From Deltaproteobacteria bacterium (GTDB lineage Bacteria > Myxococcota_A > UBA9160 > UBA6930), in assembly GCA_029261815.1 (NCBI GenBank), contig JAJDAQ010000065.1, forward strand, positions 1 to 64,000: a DNA stretch of 64,000 bases, written 5' to 3'. The position numbers were made by a program, and so were the translations under genes. Shown here one piece after another: positions 1-9,311 of this stretch. Each line of letters opens with the position of its first letter. Positions within the stretch are counted from its first letter, which is position 1. Below the pieces are notes generated by a model that saw only the letters and a list, made by a program, of their open reading frames with translations, did not search any database and was not told the origin of the DNA.

Positions 1-525
1 GAACGGAGCATCTCGCATCTTCTCCGCTTCGCGCGCGAAGAAGACATCGCGATCACCGAAATGCAGCTCCGCGATGTCATTGAGAGCGCCGTCGAGACGT
101 TCCGCGATCGGCAACAGAAGACCGGCGCGGCCATCGACGTCCAGTGCAGCGACATCGGTCCGATGCGGGGCGATCCCGAGCAACTGCGTCGCGTCGTCAT
201 CAACCTCCTCGGCAACGCGCTCGACGCGTCCGATGAGGCCGCCACGGACGGCCCGATGATTTCGATCCAGGCCGGCGAAAACCTCGCGGGCAACGAAGTC
301 TGGGTGCGCATACGCGACAACGGGCCCGGAATGGAACCGGAGCGTCTGACACGCATCTTCAGTCCCTTCTACACATCAAAGACCGAAGGCACCGGCCTTG
401 GGCTCGCGATCTCGAAGAAGGTCGTTGACGCTCACGGGGGGTCGATCGAGGCCCATTCCGAACCGGGACAAGGCACCGAGTTCGTAATCACGTTCCCGAA
501 GCCGTCGGGCGAGAGCAGCAAATGA
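1..525 (+). CDS. Sensor histidine kinase, C-terminal part (5' end outside window)
   Basis: Frame open from base 1 (ERSISHLLRFAREED...); N box NLLGNALDA, G1 DNGPGME, F box FSPFYTSK, G2 GTGLGLAISKK. Confidence 0.93.
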   Translation, partial: ERSISHLLRFAREEDIAITEMQLRDVIESAVETFRDRQQKTGAAIDVQCSDIGPMRGDPEQLRRVVINLLGNALDASDEAATDGPMISIQAGENLAGNEVWVRIRDNGPGMEPERLTRIFSPFYTSKTEGTGLGLAISKKVVDAHGGSIEAHSEPGQGTEFVITFPKPSGESSK

Positions 526-1595
526 CCGCGCCCCAGGCCCAGACGCATCGGCGCCGTCTTCGACGTGCCGCACGTAGGCGCAGTCGACGCCGCGATGCGG
601 ATACCAGCCCGTGGGATGAAGAAGAACTCGCGTTCGAGGACGAGGCCGGGGAAAGCACCCTCGAGCAAGAGGCCGAGCGCCGCGTTCGCGTCGTTCGCGA
701 GACGGTCCACTTCCTGATCGTGATCGGAGTCCTCGCCCTCTTCTTCCGACCGGCTGCATTCTGGGTCGGACTCTTCTGGGGCTTCGGCCTGGCCAAGAAG
801 TGGTCGCGCCTGTTCATCGAGCCGGAGCTTCGACAGCGCTGGATCGACCGCGAAGTGCATCGTCGGCTGGACCGCGAAGTCGGTGCTCACCGGCGAGACG
901 TCGAAGGCCAGCACTCCCGCAGCATGGGAGAACTTGCTGCCGGCGTCGCCGAGGAGATTCGCAGCCCGATCCATTCCGCGAAGGCACTGGTTCAACGAAT
1001 GGGAGAGGACCCGGCCTCCCACGACAACGTCGACCATGCCGGCGTCGCATTGGAAGAGCTCGGCCGGGTCGAGCGCAGCATCTCGCACCTCCTGCGTTTC
1101 GCGCGTGAGGGAGATTTTCGCTTCGAGCCTGTCGACCTTGCAGCGCTGATCAACGACGTCGTCGATTCATTCGACGAGCGCGTCCGAAGCGAAGGCATAG
1201 CGTTCCGAATCGAGCTGGCGACGCCGGGCAAGATCTCGGCCGATCGGGACAAGCTCCGCCGCGTGATCGTGAACCTGATCGCCAATGCGTTCGACGCCGT
1301 TGCCACGGTGACCCGCCCCGAAGTGCTGCTCGAAGCCGGCCACGATCTCGCGGGCGCAGAGGTCTGGATTCGTGTGCGTGACAACGGGCCGGGAATCCCG
1401 ACCGAGCGCATCGAAGAAATCTGGAGCCCGTTCTTTACCTCGAAAGAGGACGGCTCTGGCCTCGGGCTCGCCATCACCAAGAAGCTGGTCGAAGGCCACG
1501 GCGGCCAGATCGAAGTTGCCGAACCGCCTACCGGCGGATCTGAATTCATCGTTGTACTGCCGCGCGACCGCGCGCGCCTGGAGGACTCCCGATGA
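522..1595 (+). CDS. 2TM-domain sensor histidine kinase-like protein with atypical H-box (Glu at the His position)
   Basis: Basic N-terminus, two hydrophobic segments, MGELAAGVAEEIRSPIHSA, ATPase motifs NLIANAFDA/DNGPGIP/GSGLGLAITKK; 4-nt overlap with upstream kinase. Confidence 0.9.
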   Translation: MTAPQAQTHRRRLRRAARRRSRRRDADTSPWDEEELAFEDEAGESTLEQEAERRVRVVRETVHFLIVIGVLALFFRPAAFWVGLFWGFGLAKKWSRLFIEPELRQRWIDREVHRRLDREVGAHRRDVEGQHSRSMGELAAGVAEEIRSPIHSAKALVQRMGEDPASHDNVDHAGVALEELGRVERSISHLLRFAREGDFRFEPVDLAALINDVVDSFDERVRSEGIAFRIELATPGKISADRDKLRRVIVNLIANAFDAVATVTRPEVLLEAGHDLAGAEVWIRVRDNGPGIPTERIEEIWSPFFTSKEDGSGLGLAITKKLVEGHGGQIEVAEPPTGGSEFIVVLPRDRARLEDSR

Positions 1596-2989
1596 GCGTG
1601 CCGCGCATCCTGATCGTCGAAGACGAAGCCGCGATCCGCCTGGCATTGAGTGGGCTTCTCAAACGGGAAGGTTACGAAGTCGACCAGGCGAGCGACGGAC
1701 TCGCGGCCCTCGACATCCTCGCGAACGAGCGTTTCGACTTCGTACTGACGGACCTCGCTCTGGGAGATGGCGCATCCGGTATGGATGTCCTCCGAAAGGC
1801 CAAGGAGCTCCACGCGGAAACGCCCGTCGTCATGATCACGGCGCACGGCAACGAGAAGATCGCGGTCGAAGCCATGAAGCTGGGAGCGGACGACTACGTC
1901 CCCAAACCGTTCGACAACGATGAGATTCGCCTGGTCGTCCGCCGCGCCGTCGAGCGCAACCAACTGGCTCGCGAGAACCGGATCCTGCGCGAGCGCGTCG
2001 AACGAGAGTTCGGGATGGGCAACCTGATCGGACAGGGTGCCGGGATGCGCAACGTCTTCCAGACCGTGCAGAAGGTGGCCGAGACAGATCTCACGGTTCT
2101 CGTTCGGGGCGAAAGCGGTACCGGGAAGGAACTCGTTGCGCAGGCGCTTCATGAAAACAGCGCTCGCAAGTCGGAGCCCTTCATCGCCGTCAACTGCGCC
2201 GCCATCAGCGCCGAGCTGGTCGAGAGCGAACTCTTCGGCCACGAAAAAGGAGCGTTCACCGGCGCCGACGCGCGGAGAGCAGGACGCTTCGAAGCAGCGA
2301 GCGGAGGCACGATCTTCCTGGATGAGATCGGCGACATGGCGCCCGCCACACAGGCCAAGGTCCTGCGCGTCCTGCAGGAGCGTTCGTTCGAACGCGTCGG
2401 CGGAACCGTCCCCATCGAGGTGGATGTGCGCGTCGTCGCTGCGACGCACCGTGACCTCGAAGCCGACGTCGCTGCCGGCCGCTTTCGCGAGGACCTCTAC
2501 TACCGATTGAAGGTCGTGGGCGTGAACATGCCGCCCCTGCGCGAAAGACCCGAAGACCTTCCCGCCCTGTCGAGTCGCTTTCTCGAGCAGGTCGCGGTGC
2601 GGCTGGAGCGGCCGACGAAGCAACTTGCACCCGGGGCCCTCGCAGCGCTCGCCCGACATGCCTGGCCCGGCAACGTACGCGAACTGCGCAACGTCATCGA
2701 GCAGGCGGCCGTCCTCTCGGCCGGTGATGAGATCCAGGCCTCCGAGCTACAGATCGACACCGGTCGCGGTGGAACCGGGGCGCCGATCCCGGTCCCTGAC
2801 GTTGCCTTCAGCGAGGCCAAGCGCGAAGCCGTGGAAGCTTTCGAGCGCGCATACCTGCTGCGCGCGCTTCGCGATCACGATGGCAACATTTCCCGCACCG
2901 CCGAATCAATCGGCATGGTCCGCCAGAGCCTCCAGCAGAAGATCCGCGAACTCGGACTTCGAGATGAGGACTGGAGCCGGACCCCGTGA
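1592..2989 (+). CDS. NtrC-family sigma54-dependent response regulator
   Basis: Receiver (ILIVEDEAAIR...VLTDLALG...PKPF), AAA+ GESGTGKE, canonical GAFTGAD, Fis-type C-terminal HTH. Confidence 0.95.
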   Translation: MSVPRILIVEDEAAIRLALSGLLKREGYEVDQASDGLAALDILANERFDFVLTDLALGDGASGMDVLRKAKELHAETPVVMITAHGNEKIAVEAMKLGADDYVPKPFDNDEIRLVVRRAVERNQLARENRILRERVEREFGMGNLIGQGAGMRNVFQTVQKVAETDLTVLVRGESGTGKELVAQALHENSARKSEPFIAVNCAAISAELVESELFGHEKGAFTGADARRAGRFEAASGGTIFLDEIGDMAPATQAKVLRVLQERSFERVGGTVPIEVDVRVVAATHRDLEADVAAGRFREDLYYRLKVVGVNMPPLRERPEDLPALSSRFLEQVAVRLERPTKQLAPGALAALARHAWPGNVRELRNVIEQAAVLSAGDEIQASELQIDTGRGGTGAPIPVPDVAFSEAKREAVEAFERAYLLRALRDHDGNISRTAESIGMVRQSLQQKIRELGLRDEDWSRTP

Positions 2990-3038
2990 CCCATCAGCGC
3001 CCAACATTCGTGCCGCATTCCGCGGCCAAGGAGAAGCC

Positions 3039-3785
3039 ATGACCAATCGACGACCCGGAATCATCGCCCGCTTGACGGGCCTCGTACGAGGCCTCCTCAG
3101 CGGATGGATGCGGGACCGCGAAGAAGACAATCCCGCCGCCGTCTACGAGAACGCAATCAACGAACGCGTTCGGCATTACCGCCAGCTCAAGGATGCGGTC
3201 GCGGGCATTCTCTACATGCGCAACAAACTCGAAGGCGAACTCCAGGAGCGCCGCCAGGAACTGGCGCGCACACTCGAAGACATCCGCAGGGCCGTACGGA
3301 ACGGCGACGACGAAGTTGGGCTCGCGCTCATCCAGCGCAAGACGGTACTCGTCGCAGAGATCGATCGCGCCGAGAAGGATTACGAAGCCCTGAAGAGCGA
3401 GGCGGAAGAAGCGAAGGGAAACCTGGTTCGCTTCCGTGAGGAAATCCGTTCGCTTGAACGCGAGAAGGGCCAGACCATGGTCCGCATCGCCAACGCGGCG
3501 GCACGTCGCCGCATCAAGAGCGCCATCGATGGGCTCTCGGTCGATGCCGACATGAAGGCGCTGGAGAACGTCCGAGCGCACGTCGCGAAACTCACGACGG
3601 AGAACGACCTCGACAAGGAACTCGGCGTCGCAGATGAAGTGTCTCAGCGAATCGCCGCGATCCGCCAGGAAGCGACCGACGATGGCGCGCGACGCGAACT
3701 CGACGAACTCAAGCGGGAGATGGGATCCATGACCATCCCGGTGCGCGCGAGCGACGTGAAGATCACGTCCCCGGCGACGCACTGA
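3039..3785 (+). CDS. pspA: PspA/IM30-family phage shock protein homologue
   Basis: Long coiled-coil protein MTNRRPGIIARLTGLVRGLLSGWMRDREEDNPAAVYENAINERVRHYRQLKDAVAGILYMRNKLEGEL...; ATG at 3039 after GGAGA. Confidence 0.82.
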   Translation: MTNRRPGIIARLTGLVRGLLSGWMRDREEDNPAAVYENAINERVRHYRQLKDAVAGILYMRNKLEGELQERRQELARTLEDIRRAVRNGDDEVGLALIQRKTVLVAEIDRAEKDYEALKSEAEEAKGNLVRFREEIRSLEREKGQTMVRIANAAARRRIKSAIDGLSVDADMKALENVRAHVAKLTTENDLDKELGVADEVSQRIAAIRQEATDDGARRELDELKREMGSMTIPVRASDVKITSPATH

Positions 3786-3786
3786 C

Positions 3787-4245
3787 ATGGAGCGCACCAT
3801 GAATGCCCGCCCGACGCATCCGCTACGCGCGGACGAGGATGAATTCGCAGCTGCGGTCTCTCGAATCGAGCGGCAGGAGCACACCGAGCGCCGCGTTCGC
3901 GCGGTCGGGTGGTTCCAGGTCGGGCTCTCGTCGCTCGGAATCCTCGGAGGCATCGGCCTGTTTGGCGCTATCGCGCCCTGGGGACTTCTGAGCGGCGACG
4001 CCACTGCGGCCTTCGTGACGGGCACCGTCGGCTCGGTGCTCGCAGCCGTGATGTTCGCCCTGTCGCTTCCCGGGCTCATTGCGGGCATCGGACTCTTGCG
4101 GCGACGTCCCTGGGCACGGTCGGCCGCGATGCTCGTCAGCGCCCTGCTGCTCCTACACGTACCGATCGGCACCGCGATCGGTGCCTTCTCGCTCTACGTC
4201 CTCCTCCAGGAAGACACGCGTGCCTACCTCGAGGGATGGATCTAG
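3787..4245 (+). CDS. Multi-TM membrane protein linked to pspA
   Basis: Starts 1 nt after pspA stop; three to four hydrophobic segments. Confidence 0.7.
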   Translation: MERTMNARPTHPLRADEDEFAAAVSRIERQEHTERRVRAVGWFQVGLSSLGILGGIGLFGAIAPWGLLSGDATAAFVTGTVGSVLAAVMFALSLPGLIAGIGLLRRRPWARSAAMLVSALLLLHVPIGTAIGAFSLYVLLQEDTRAYLEGWI

Positions 4246-4268
4246 GAGCCAGTGGCCACGCCCGACTG

Positions 4269-4280
4269 GCTAGCGCTAGC
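4269..4280. other. Perfect 12-nt palindrome GCTAGCGCTAGC between convergent genes
   Basis: Direct reading; overlaps the stop codon of the FHA gene. Confidence 0.8.
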
Positions 4281-5871
4281 GCAACCGGATTCGGATCTCG
4301 GCGGGAAGCCGGAGGGACTCCTCGCCTGCTTCCTCCATCGCAAGCCGTAGGGCCGGCGGAAGCGCATCACGAGACAACTCGATCTCCACGCGAACGGGAG
4401 CATCCGAGTCCTCCTGGACACTGAAGGCCGTCGCCGCACCCTGCGCGACGCCAAGCATCTCGAGATCCTTGTCATCCTCTTCCTCGGCCTCTTCCACGAG
4501 GTCGACGAAGACCGGAGCATCTGCGAGTACCGTCCGCTCACGCGGATCGAAACCTTGCGGCGCCGGCTTGGGTGACGGTGATTTCACTTCGCTGCCGAGC
4601 GGCTGGTGATCGAGTACGAACGTCAGCTCGAAGTCTTCGATCTTCACGACATCGCCAACGCGCAACGGACGCGTCCCGCAGATTCGCTCACCGTTGACCC
4701 GGGTACCGTTGACACTGCCTTCGTCTTCGACCGCATAGCCGGAGGCGGAACGAACAAACGTCGCATGCTGCCGGGAGACGCCGGTGTCTCGGAGCACGAT
4801 CTCACAACTGTCCGAACGACCCACGACCAGGCGGTCGTTGTCCCACGGGACCACGCCATCGAGCGTTCCGCCTCGCTGAACGATCCACCCTGCGTGAAGG
4901 TTCGCTTCCGGTCGCGCGCGATCGGCCGCATCCGCATCCGGGCTCCATTCGGTCGTGAGGCCTTCGTCTTCCTCGACTTCGACGGCGCGAGCAGCCGTAT
5001 CGGCACCCGTGATCGTCGAGTCGTTCTGATCCACCTGTGTTTCGGGCTCGCCAGCGAGATCCGTGTCACCGCCGAAATCGAACAGAGCGGTGTGCTCACC
5101 CGAAGGCGCGGCAGTGACGCTCGCCAGATTCGGATCCGTCGTATTCAGCGCCGCGATCCCCGAAAGGCTGTCATCAAGGAGCGAGAAGCCCGCATCGTCC
5201 GCGACCTCGGCTTCCGCCGTGATCTCATCCTCGCCAAAAGAGAAAGCCCCGCTCGGATCCGGCGAATCAGCAGGTGCAGGCGCAGCATCCAGCAGCGCGT
5301 CCACCTGGACCGATCCCGAGTTCTCGTCGTTCGGCGCGAGCAAGTCCGCTTCGGGCAGACCCACTGGCAGAAGCTCCAACTCCTCCGGCATCAGCGATTC
5401 GCCGGTTCCGAGGGGAGCCATCGGCTCCTCCTCGATCGTCGCCTCAGCCACCGGCTCTTCGGTCGCCGCCGAGGCCAGGTCGCCCGGGCCCTCAGCAAAG
5501 TAGGTCTGCGCCGAGTCCCAGGCGTCACTGACACCGGCTTCCTCGCCCGTGACGACGGGTTCGTCGGTCGCCATCGGAACCACGACCAGCGTGTGCTTGC
5601 CCACTGTCAGCGGGTCGCCCGGCCCGAACGGTGCGGTTCCGTCGACGCGAACGCCGTTGATCTCGCTTCCGTTCTCGCTGCCGAGATCTTCCAGTTCATA
5701 CACGCCGTTGCCCCGTTGATGCAGGACCGCATGGAATCGGCTGACGGCGAGGTTGTTCACGACAAGGTCGTTCTCCTTCATCCGTCCGATACGCAACGCA
5801 TCGCCCGCGAAGGGAACCTCGAGAATGAGTCGATCCTTGAGCAGGAGTTGGACCTTGGGAACGCTTGCCAT
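4276..5871 (-). CDS. Protein with N-terminal and C-terminal FHA domains and a long acidic linker
   Basis: Two FHA signatures: LRIGRMKENDLVVNNLAVSRFHAVLHQ...SENGSEINGVRV and VVGRSDSCEIVLRDTGVSRQHATFV...SVNGTRVNGERI; start MASVPKVQLLLKD. Confidence 0.9.
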   Translation of the reverse strand: MASVPKVQLLLKDRLILEVPFAGDALRIGRMKENDLVVNNLAVSRFHAVLHQRGNGVYELEDLGSENGSEINGVRVDGTAPFGPGDPLTVGKHTLVVVPMATDEPVVTGEEAGVSDAWDSAQTYFAEGPGDLASAATEEPVAEATIEEEPMAPLGTGESLMPEELELLPVGLPEADLLAPNDENSGSVQVDALLDAAPAPADSPDPSGAFSFGEDEITAEAEVADDAGFSLLDDSLSGIAALNTTDPNLASVTAAPSGEHTALFDFGGDTDLAGEPETQVDQNDSTITGADTAARAVEVEEDEGLTTEWSPDADAADRARPEANLHAGWIVQRGGTLDGVVPWDNDRLVVGRSDSCEIVLRDTGVSRQHATFVRSASGYAVEDEGSVNGTRVNGERICGTRPLRVGDVVKIEDFELTFVLDHQPLGSEVKSPSPKPAPQGFDPRERTVLADAPVFVDLVEEAEEEDDKDLEMLGVAQGAATAFSVQEDSDAPVRVEIELSRDALPPALRLAMEEAGEESLRLPAEIRIRLR

Positions 5872-6103
5872 GGGTGCCTCTGCGTGCGGCTCGCCGTCCG
5901 TGGGCCGCTCTTGGCCAACAGGTTCGGAACCGGACTTCTCAGGGAGACTTTTCGCCCATCGGGGCACGCAACTTGAACCCCACGCTACGGCCCCAGCATC
6001 GGCCCTGGCGGGACCCGACAGCCATTCCTCGCGCACGGGTTGATCGAGCCCCTAGACGCCCTACGATGCGCTGCGTCATTTCGCCCAGAAACGCATCGGA
6101 TCC

Positions 6104-7597
6104 ATGGCCGGATACAACTACGAAACGCTCAGCCCGCTCGATCACTCGTTCCTGCTCCAGGAGCGTCCCAACGCGTTCATGCACGTGGCGTCAGTCGCCA
6201 CCTTCGATGGAACGGCCCTCCGGACGCCGGATGGTGGCATCGACATCGAGCGGATTCGGCGGCGAATCGCCGGCGTGCTTCATCGCGTTCCTCATTACCG
6301 CCAGAAGCTGGACCAGGTTCCGATCACCGGCGCGCCCATCTGGATCGATGACGACGCCTTCAACCTCGAGTTCCACGTCCGCCACACGAGCCTGCCTCGG
6401 CCCGGTAACCGCGCGCAGCTGAAGCGGCTGGCCGCCCGGGTGATGGCCGGTCACCTCGACCGCGAACGCCCGCTCTGGGAACTCTGGGTGGTCGAAGGCC
6501 TCGAGGACGGCCAATTCGCCATCATCAACAAGACACACCACGCCATGGTCGATGGCACGACCGGTGTCGATCTCATGAACGTGCTGATGTCACGCTCGGA
6601 GGATGTCCAGGACGACGAACCGCCGACATTCGTGCCGCGTAGACCGCCGACGCCGAGTGAACTGGCCTGGGACGAGGTCGGTCGCCAGGTCCGACTGCCC
6701 TTTGAGATCGTTCAGGACGCTTCGAACCTGTGGCGCGCTGCCCGCAACACGCGCCGCGGGCTCTTGAACCGAATCCGCCAGATCGCCGAGTACACCGGCA
6801 CCTCATTGCGCCCGGCAACACTCACTCCGCTCAACCAGCGCATCGGTCCGCACCGTCGCCTCGATTGGACCACGCAGCCGCTCGGGCAACTCAAGGAGAT
6901 CCGCCAGCAGCTTGGAGGCACCCTGAACGATGTGGTGCTGACCCTGGTCGCGGGCGCCGTCCGTCGTTTCCTGATCTACCGACGCCTCGATCTCGACGCC
7001 ATCGACTTCCGTGTCCTTGCGCCCATCAGCGTCGCCGGCGAAGAGCTGGGCGTCGGCGCGACCCAGCCCCGGGTTTCCGCCTGGTTCGTACCCCTTCCGC
7101 TGGCGGAGTCCGACCCGGCAACACAGCTCAGTGCGGTGGCGGATACGACGCGCGACCTCGAAGCGAGCAAACCTGCCGTCGGGGCGAGCCAGCTCACAGG
7201 GCAACCCGGCTGGACACCGTCGACGCTGCTCTCACTCGGAGCTCGCAACGCGACGCGACTCAATCCCTACAACATGGTCGTCACGAACGTCCCCGGCCCA
7301 CAGGTCCCGCTCTATCTCCTGGGAAGCCGGATGCTCGAAACGTATCCCGTTGTCCCGCTCGTCGAAGGCGTCGGACTGAGCGTCGCGGTCTTCAGCTATG
7401 ACGGCGACGTGCACTGGGGCATCAACGCGGACTACGAACTCGTGCCCGACCTCGACCGCTTCATCGCGTTCCTCGACGAGGCATTCATCGACCTCGGGAA
7501 GGCCGCCGCCGACAAGAAGCGGCTTCGGGCCAAAGCTCGAAGAGCCCGAAAGGCGCGAAAAGCCCAGCCGGCGGCTCAGTCTTCCGCGAAGGCGTGA
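6104..7597 (+). CDS. Wax ester synthase/diacylglycerol acyltransferase (WS/DGAT) family protein
   Basis: N-terminus LSPLDHSFLLQERPNAFMHVASVATFDG; HHAMVDG (HHxxxDG) active-site motif. Confidence 0.92.
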   Translation: MAGYNYETLSPLDHSFLLQERPNAFMHVASVATFDGTALRTPDGGIDIERIRRRIAGVLHRVPHYRQKLDQVPITGAPIWIDDDAFNLEFHVRHTSLPRPGNRAQLKRLAARVMAGHLDRERPLWELWVVEGLEDGQFAIINKTHHAMVDGTTGVDLMNVLMSRSEDVQDDEPPTFVPRRPPTPSELAWDEVGRQVRLPFEIVQDASNLWRAARNTRRGLLNRIRQIAEYTGTSLRPATLTPLNQRIGPHRRLDWTTQPLGQLKEIRQQLGGTLNDVVLTLVAGAVRRFLIYRRLDLDAIDFRVLAPISVAGEELGVGATQPRVSAWFVPLPLAESDPATQLSAVADTTRDLEASKPAVGASQLTGQPGWTPSTLLSLGARNATRLNPYNMVVTNVPGPQVPLYLLGSRMLETYPVVPLVEGVGLSVAVFSYDGDVHWGINADYELVPDLDRFIAFLDEAFIDLGKAAADKKRLRAKARRARKARKAQPAAQSSAKA

Positions 7598-8130
7598 GCG
7601 CGAACCCGCGCCTCCAGCGCGAAGACGTGCGTGTCCATCGCGTCCAGCTCCCGCAACGCGCGGGCCAGTTCCAATACGTACTCGTCGTTCCGTCCGCTCG
7701 GCCCCGATGACCGGACGACGGTGCGCGCGATCGTGTCGAGTGGTTCATGGCCGACGAAGTGTGGATTTCCGTCGGAGGCGACGTACACGAGCCCCTGACT
7801 GATCGTCTCATGAGGCCCGCGGAGATGGAGTGCGATCCGGTGCCGCTGGTAGCCGCCCTTCTCTCGGTCGTCCAAGCCAGCCAGGACGACTTCGAGATCG
7901 TCGGAAGCCACTTGATAGGCGGCCCCTTCGCAACGTGCGCCGGGCGACTCGATGAGCGTCACGACCCGCCCAGGGGCTTCGGGTGTCCCTCGGTGATCGG
8001 TCGATGCCTGCCAGAATCGACGGGCCCAGCCGTCGATATGAGCCGGGCGGCGGTCGATGTACGGGAAGGCCGGCCGCCAAACGAGCGACCCATACCCGAA
8101 CACCCAAACGCCCTCTTTCCGTGCCGTCAT
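7576..8130 (-). CDS. ChaC-like gamma-glutamylcyclotransferase
   Basis: VWVFGYGSLVWRPAFPY...RRFWQASTDHRGTPEAPGRVVTL; start MTARKEGVW at 8130. Confidence 0.9.
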   Translation of the reverse strand: MTARKEGVWVFGYGSLVWRPAFPYIDRRPAHIDGWARRFWQASTDHRGTPEAPGRVVTLIESPGARCEGAAYQVASDDLEVVLAGLDDREKGGYQRHRIALHLRGPHETISQGLVYVASDGNPHFVGHEPLDTIARTVVRSSGPSGRNDEYVLELARALRELDAMDTHVFALEARVRAHAFAED

Positions 8131-8153
8131 CGGCGCGCAGGGTGGCACCGGTG

Positions 8154-8612
8154 TCAGTCGTTCGCCAGCAGGCCCGGCCAGTTCGCGTCCGCCTTCGCGA
8201 TGTAGTCGGCCCGCTCCGCTTCCCACTTCTTCTGAACGGAGCGGCTGTAGTTCAGATACAGCTTTCCGTCCACGATGCGCCAGGCCTTGGGATCGATACT
8301 GGCGGTGTATCCGTTGCCGACCGCGTATGCACAGTAGCCGCCGTACTGCGGCGCATAGCGGTCGGGCTCCTTCAGGAACGCCATCCGATTCTGGGCAGAT
8401 GCGAAATGCCAAGTCGCACCGTTCCACTCAGCTGAGTGCGTTCCAGAACCGGCCACATAGGCAGAGTCGGTGAAGTAGGCGACCGGGTCCGCGCCGTCGA
8501 TCGCAACGGGACTGAAGAACCCGGCGCTGTAGATCGGGTCGATGGCAGCGGCCGCAAGCGGCGAAAGAGCGACCAGCACGCCCACTACCCAGGAAAGCAC
8601 TACACGCTTCAT
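8154..8612 (-). CDS. Secreted YHS-domain protein
   Basis: Signal peptide MKRVVLSWVVGVLVALSPLAAAA, then VAIDGADPVAYFTDS...WHFASAQNRMAFLKEPDRYAPQYGGYCAYAV. Confidence 0.88.
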   Translation of the reverse strand: MKRVVLSWVVGVLVALSPLAAAAIDPIYSAGFFSPVAIDGADPVAYFTDSAYVAGSGTHSAEWNGATWHFASAQNRMAFLKEPDRYAPQYGGYCAYAVGNGYTASIDPKAWRIVDGKLYLNYSRSVQKKWEAERADYIAKADANWPGLLAND

Positions 8613-8753
8613 CGGAACCTCCTTGTGCACGGGGTAGAGATCTCCGAATCACCCCGAGGCGCGTGCCGGGACAGGCACTTGGTTCTCCTACGTTCGCTGC
8701 CAACGACGGGTTACGGAACCCAGAGCCTCATGGCATCAGGTCATGGCATCGGG

Positions 8754-9230
8754 TCATGGCTTCGGCTCATAGCGGACTCCGATGATGACGAGCGTGGCAT
8801 CACCACGGGGCCGCTTCAGGCGGACTTCATCGCCCTCTTCCTTGCCCATCAATGCCTGGCCCATGGGCGACTCGAAGCTGATCCGGCCAGCAGACGGATC
8901 GCTCTCGTCCGGCCCGACGAGGCGAATCTCGCGCACCGTGCCATCGACTTCTTCGACATGGACCCACGCTCCAAAGAAGACCTTCCCGGTGCCTTCCGGC
9001 GTGGTGTGGACGATGGTCAGCTCGTCCATACGCTTCGACAGGAAGCGGATTCGACGGTCGATCTCGCGTAGCCGCTTCTTCCCGTAGAGGTACTCGGCGT
9101 TCTCGGATCGATCGCCCTGTGCGGCCGCCTCGGAGACTTCGTTCGTCACCTTCGGGCGCTCGACCGTCCAGAGGTGGTCGGCCTCCGCCTGCAGCTTGAG
9201 GAATCCCTCGGGGGTGATGTAGCTCGCCAT
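8754..9230 (-). CDS. greB: Transcription elongation factor GreB
   Basis: [21 protein letters not shown]...[33 protein letters not shown]; GreB-type coiled coil. Confidence 0.9.
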   Translation of the reverse strand: MASYITPEGFLKLQAEADHLWTVERPKVTNEVSEAAAQGDRSENAEYLYGKKRLREIDRRIRFLSKRMDELTIVHTTPEGTGKVFFGAWVHVEEVDGTVREIRLVGPDESDPSAGRISFESPMGQALMGKEEGDEVRLKRPRGDATLVIIGVRYEPKP

Positions 9231-9311
9231 TGCTCCGGAGGGATCGCTTGCGGGCGGCGCCGGGTCAAGGGCGGGCCGACGACGCGCGCTGGGGCGGCTA
9301 GATTGCGGCCC

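Noticed and set aside
992-2659. 555-aa minus-strand ORF opposite the kinase and NtrC regulator
   Set aside because: Antisense shadow; low-complexity composition and no start signal.
4606-5976. 456-aa plus-strand ORF antisense to the FHA gene
   Set aside because: Arg-rich translation typical of GC-rich antisense frames; the FHA reading frame is clearly coding.
8425-8436. Palindrome actcagctgagt
   Set aside because: Inside the YHS-domain coding sequence, one isolated copy, no regulatory context.
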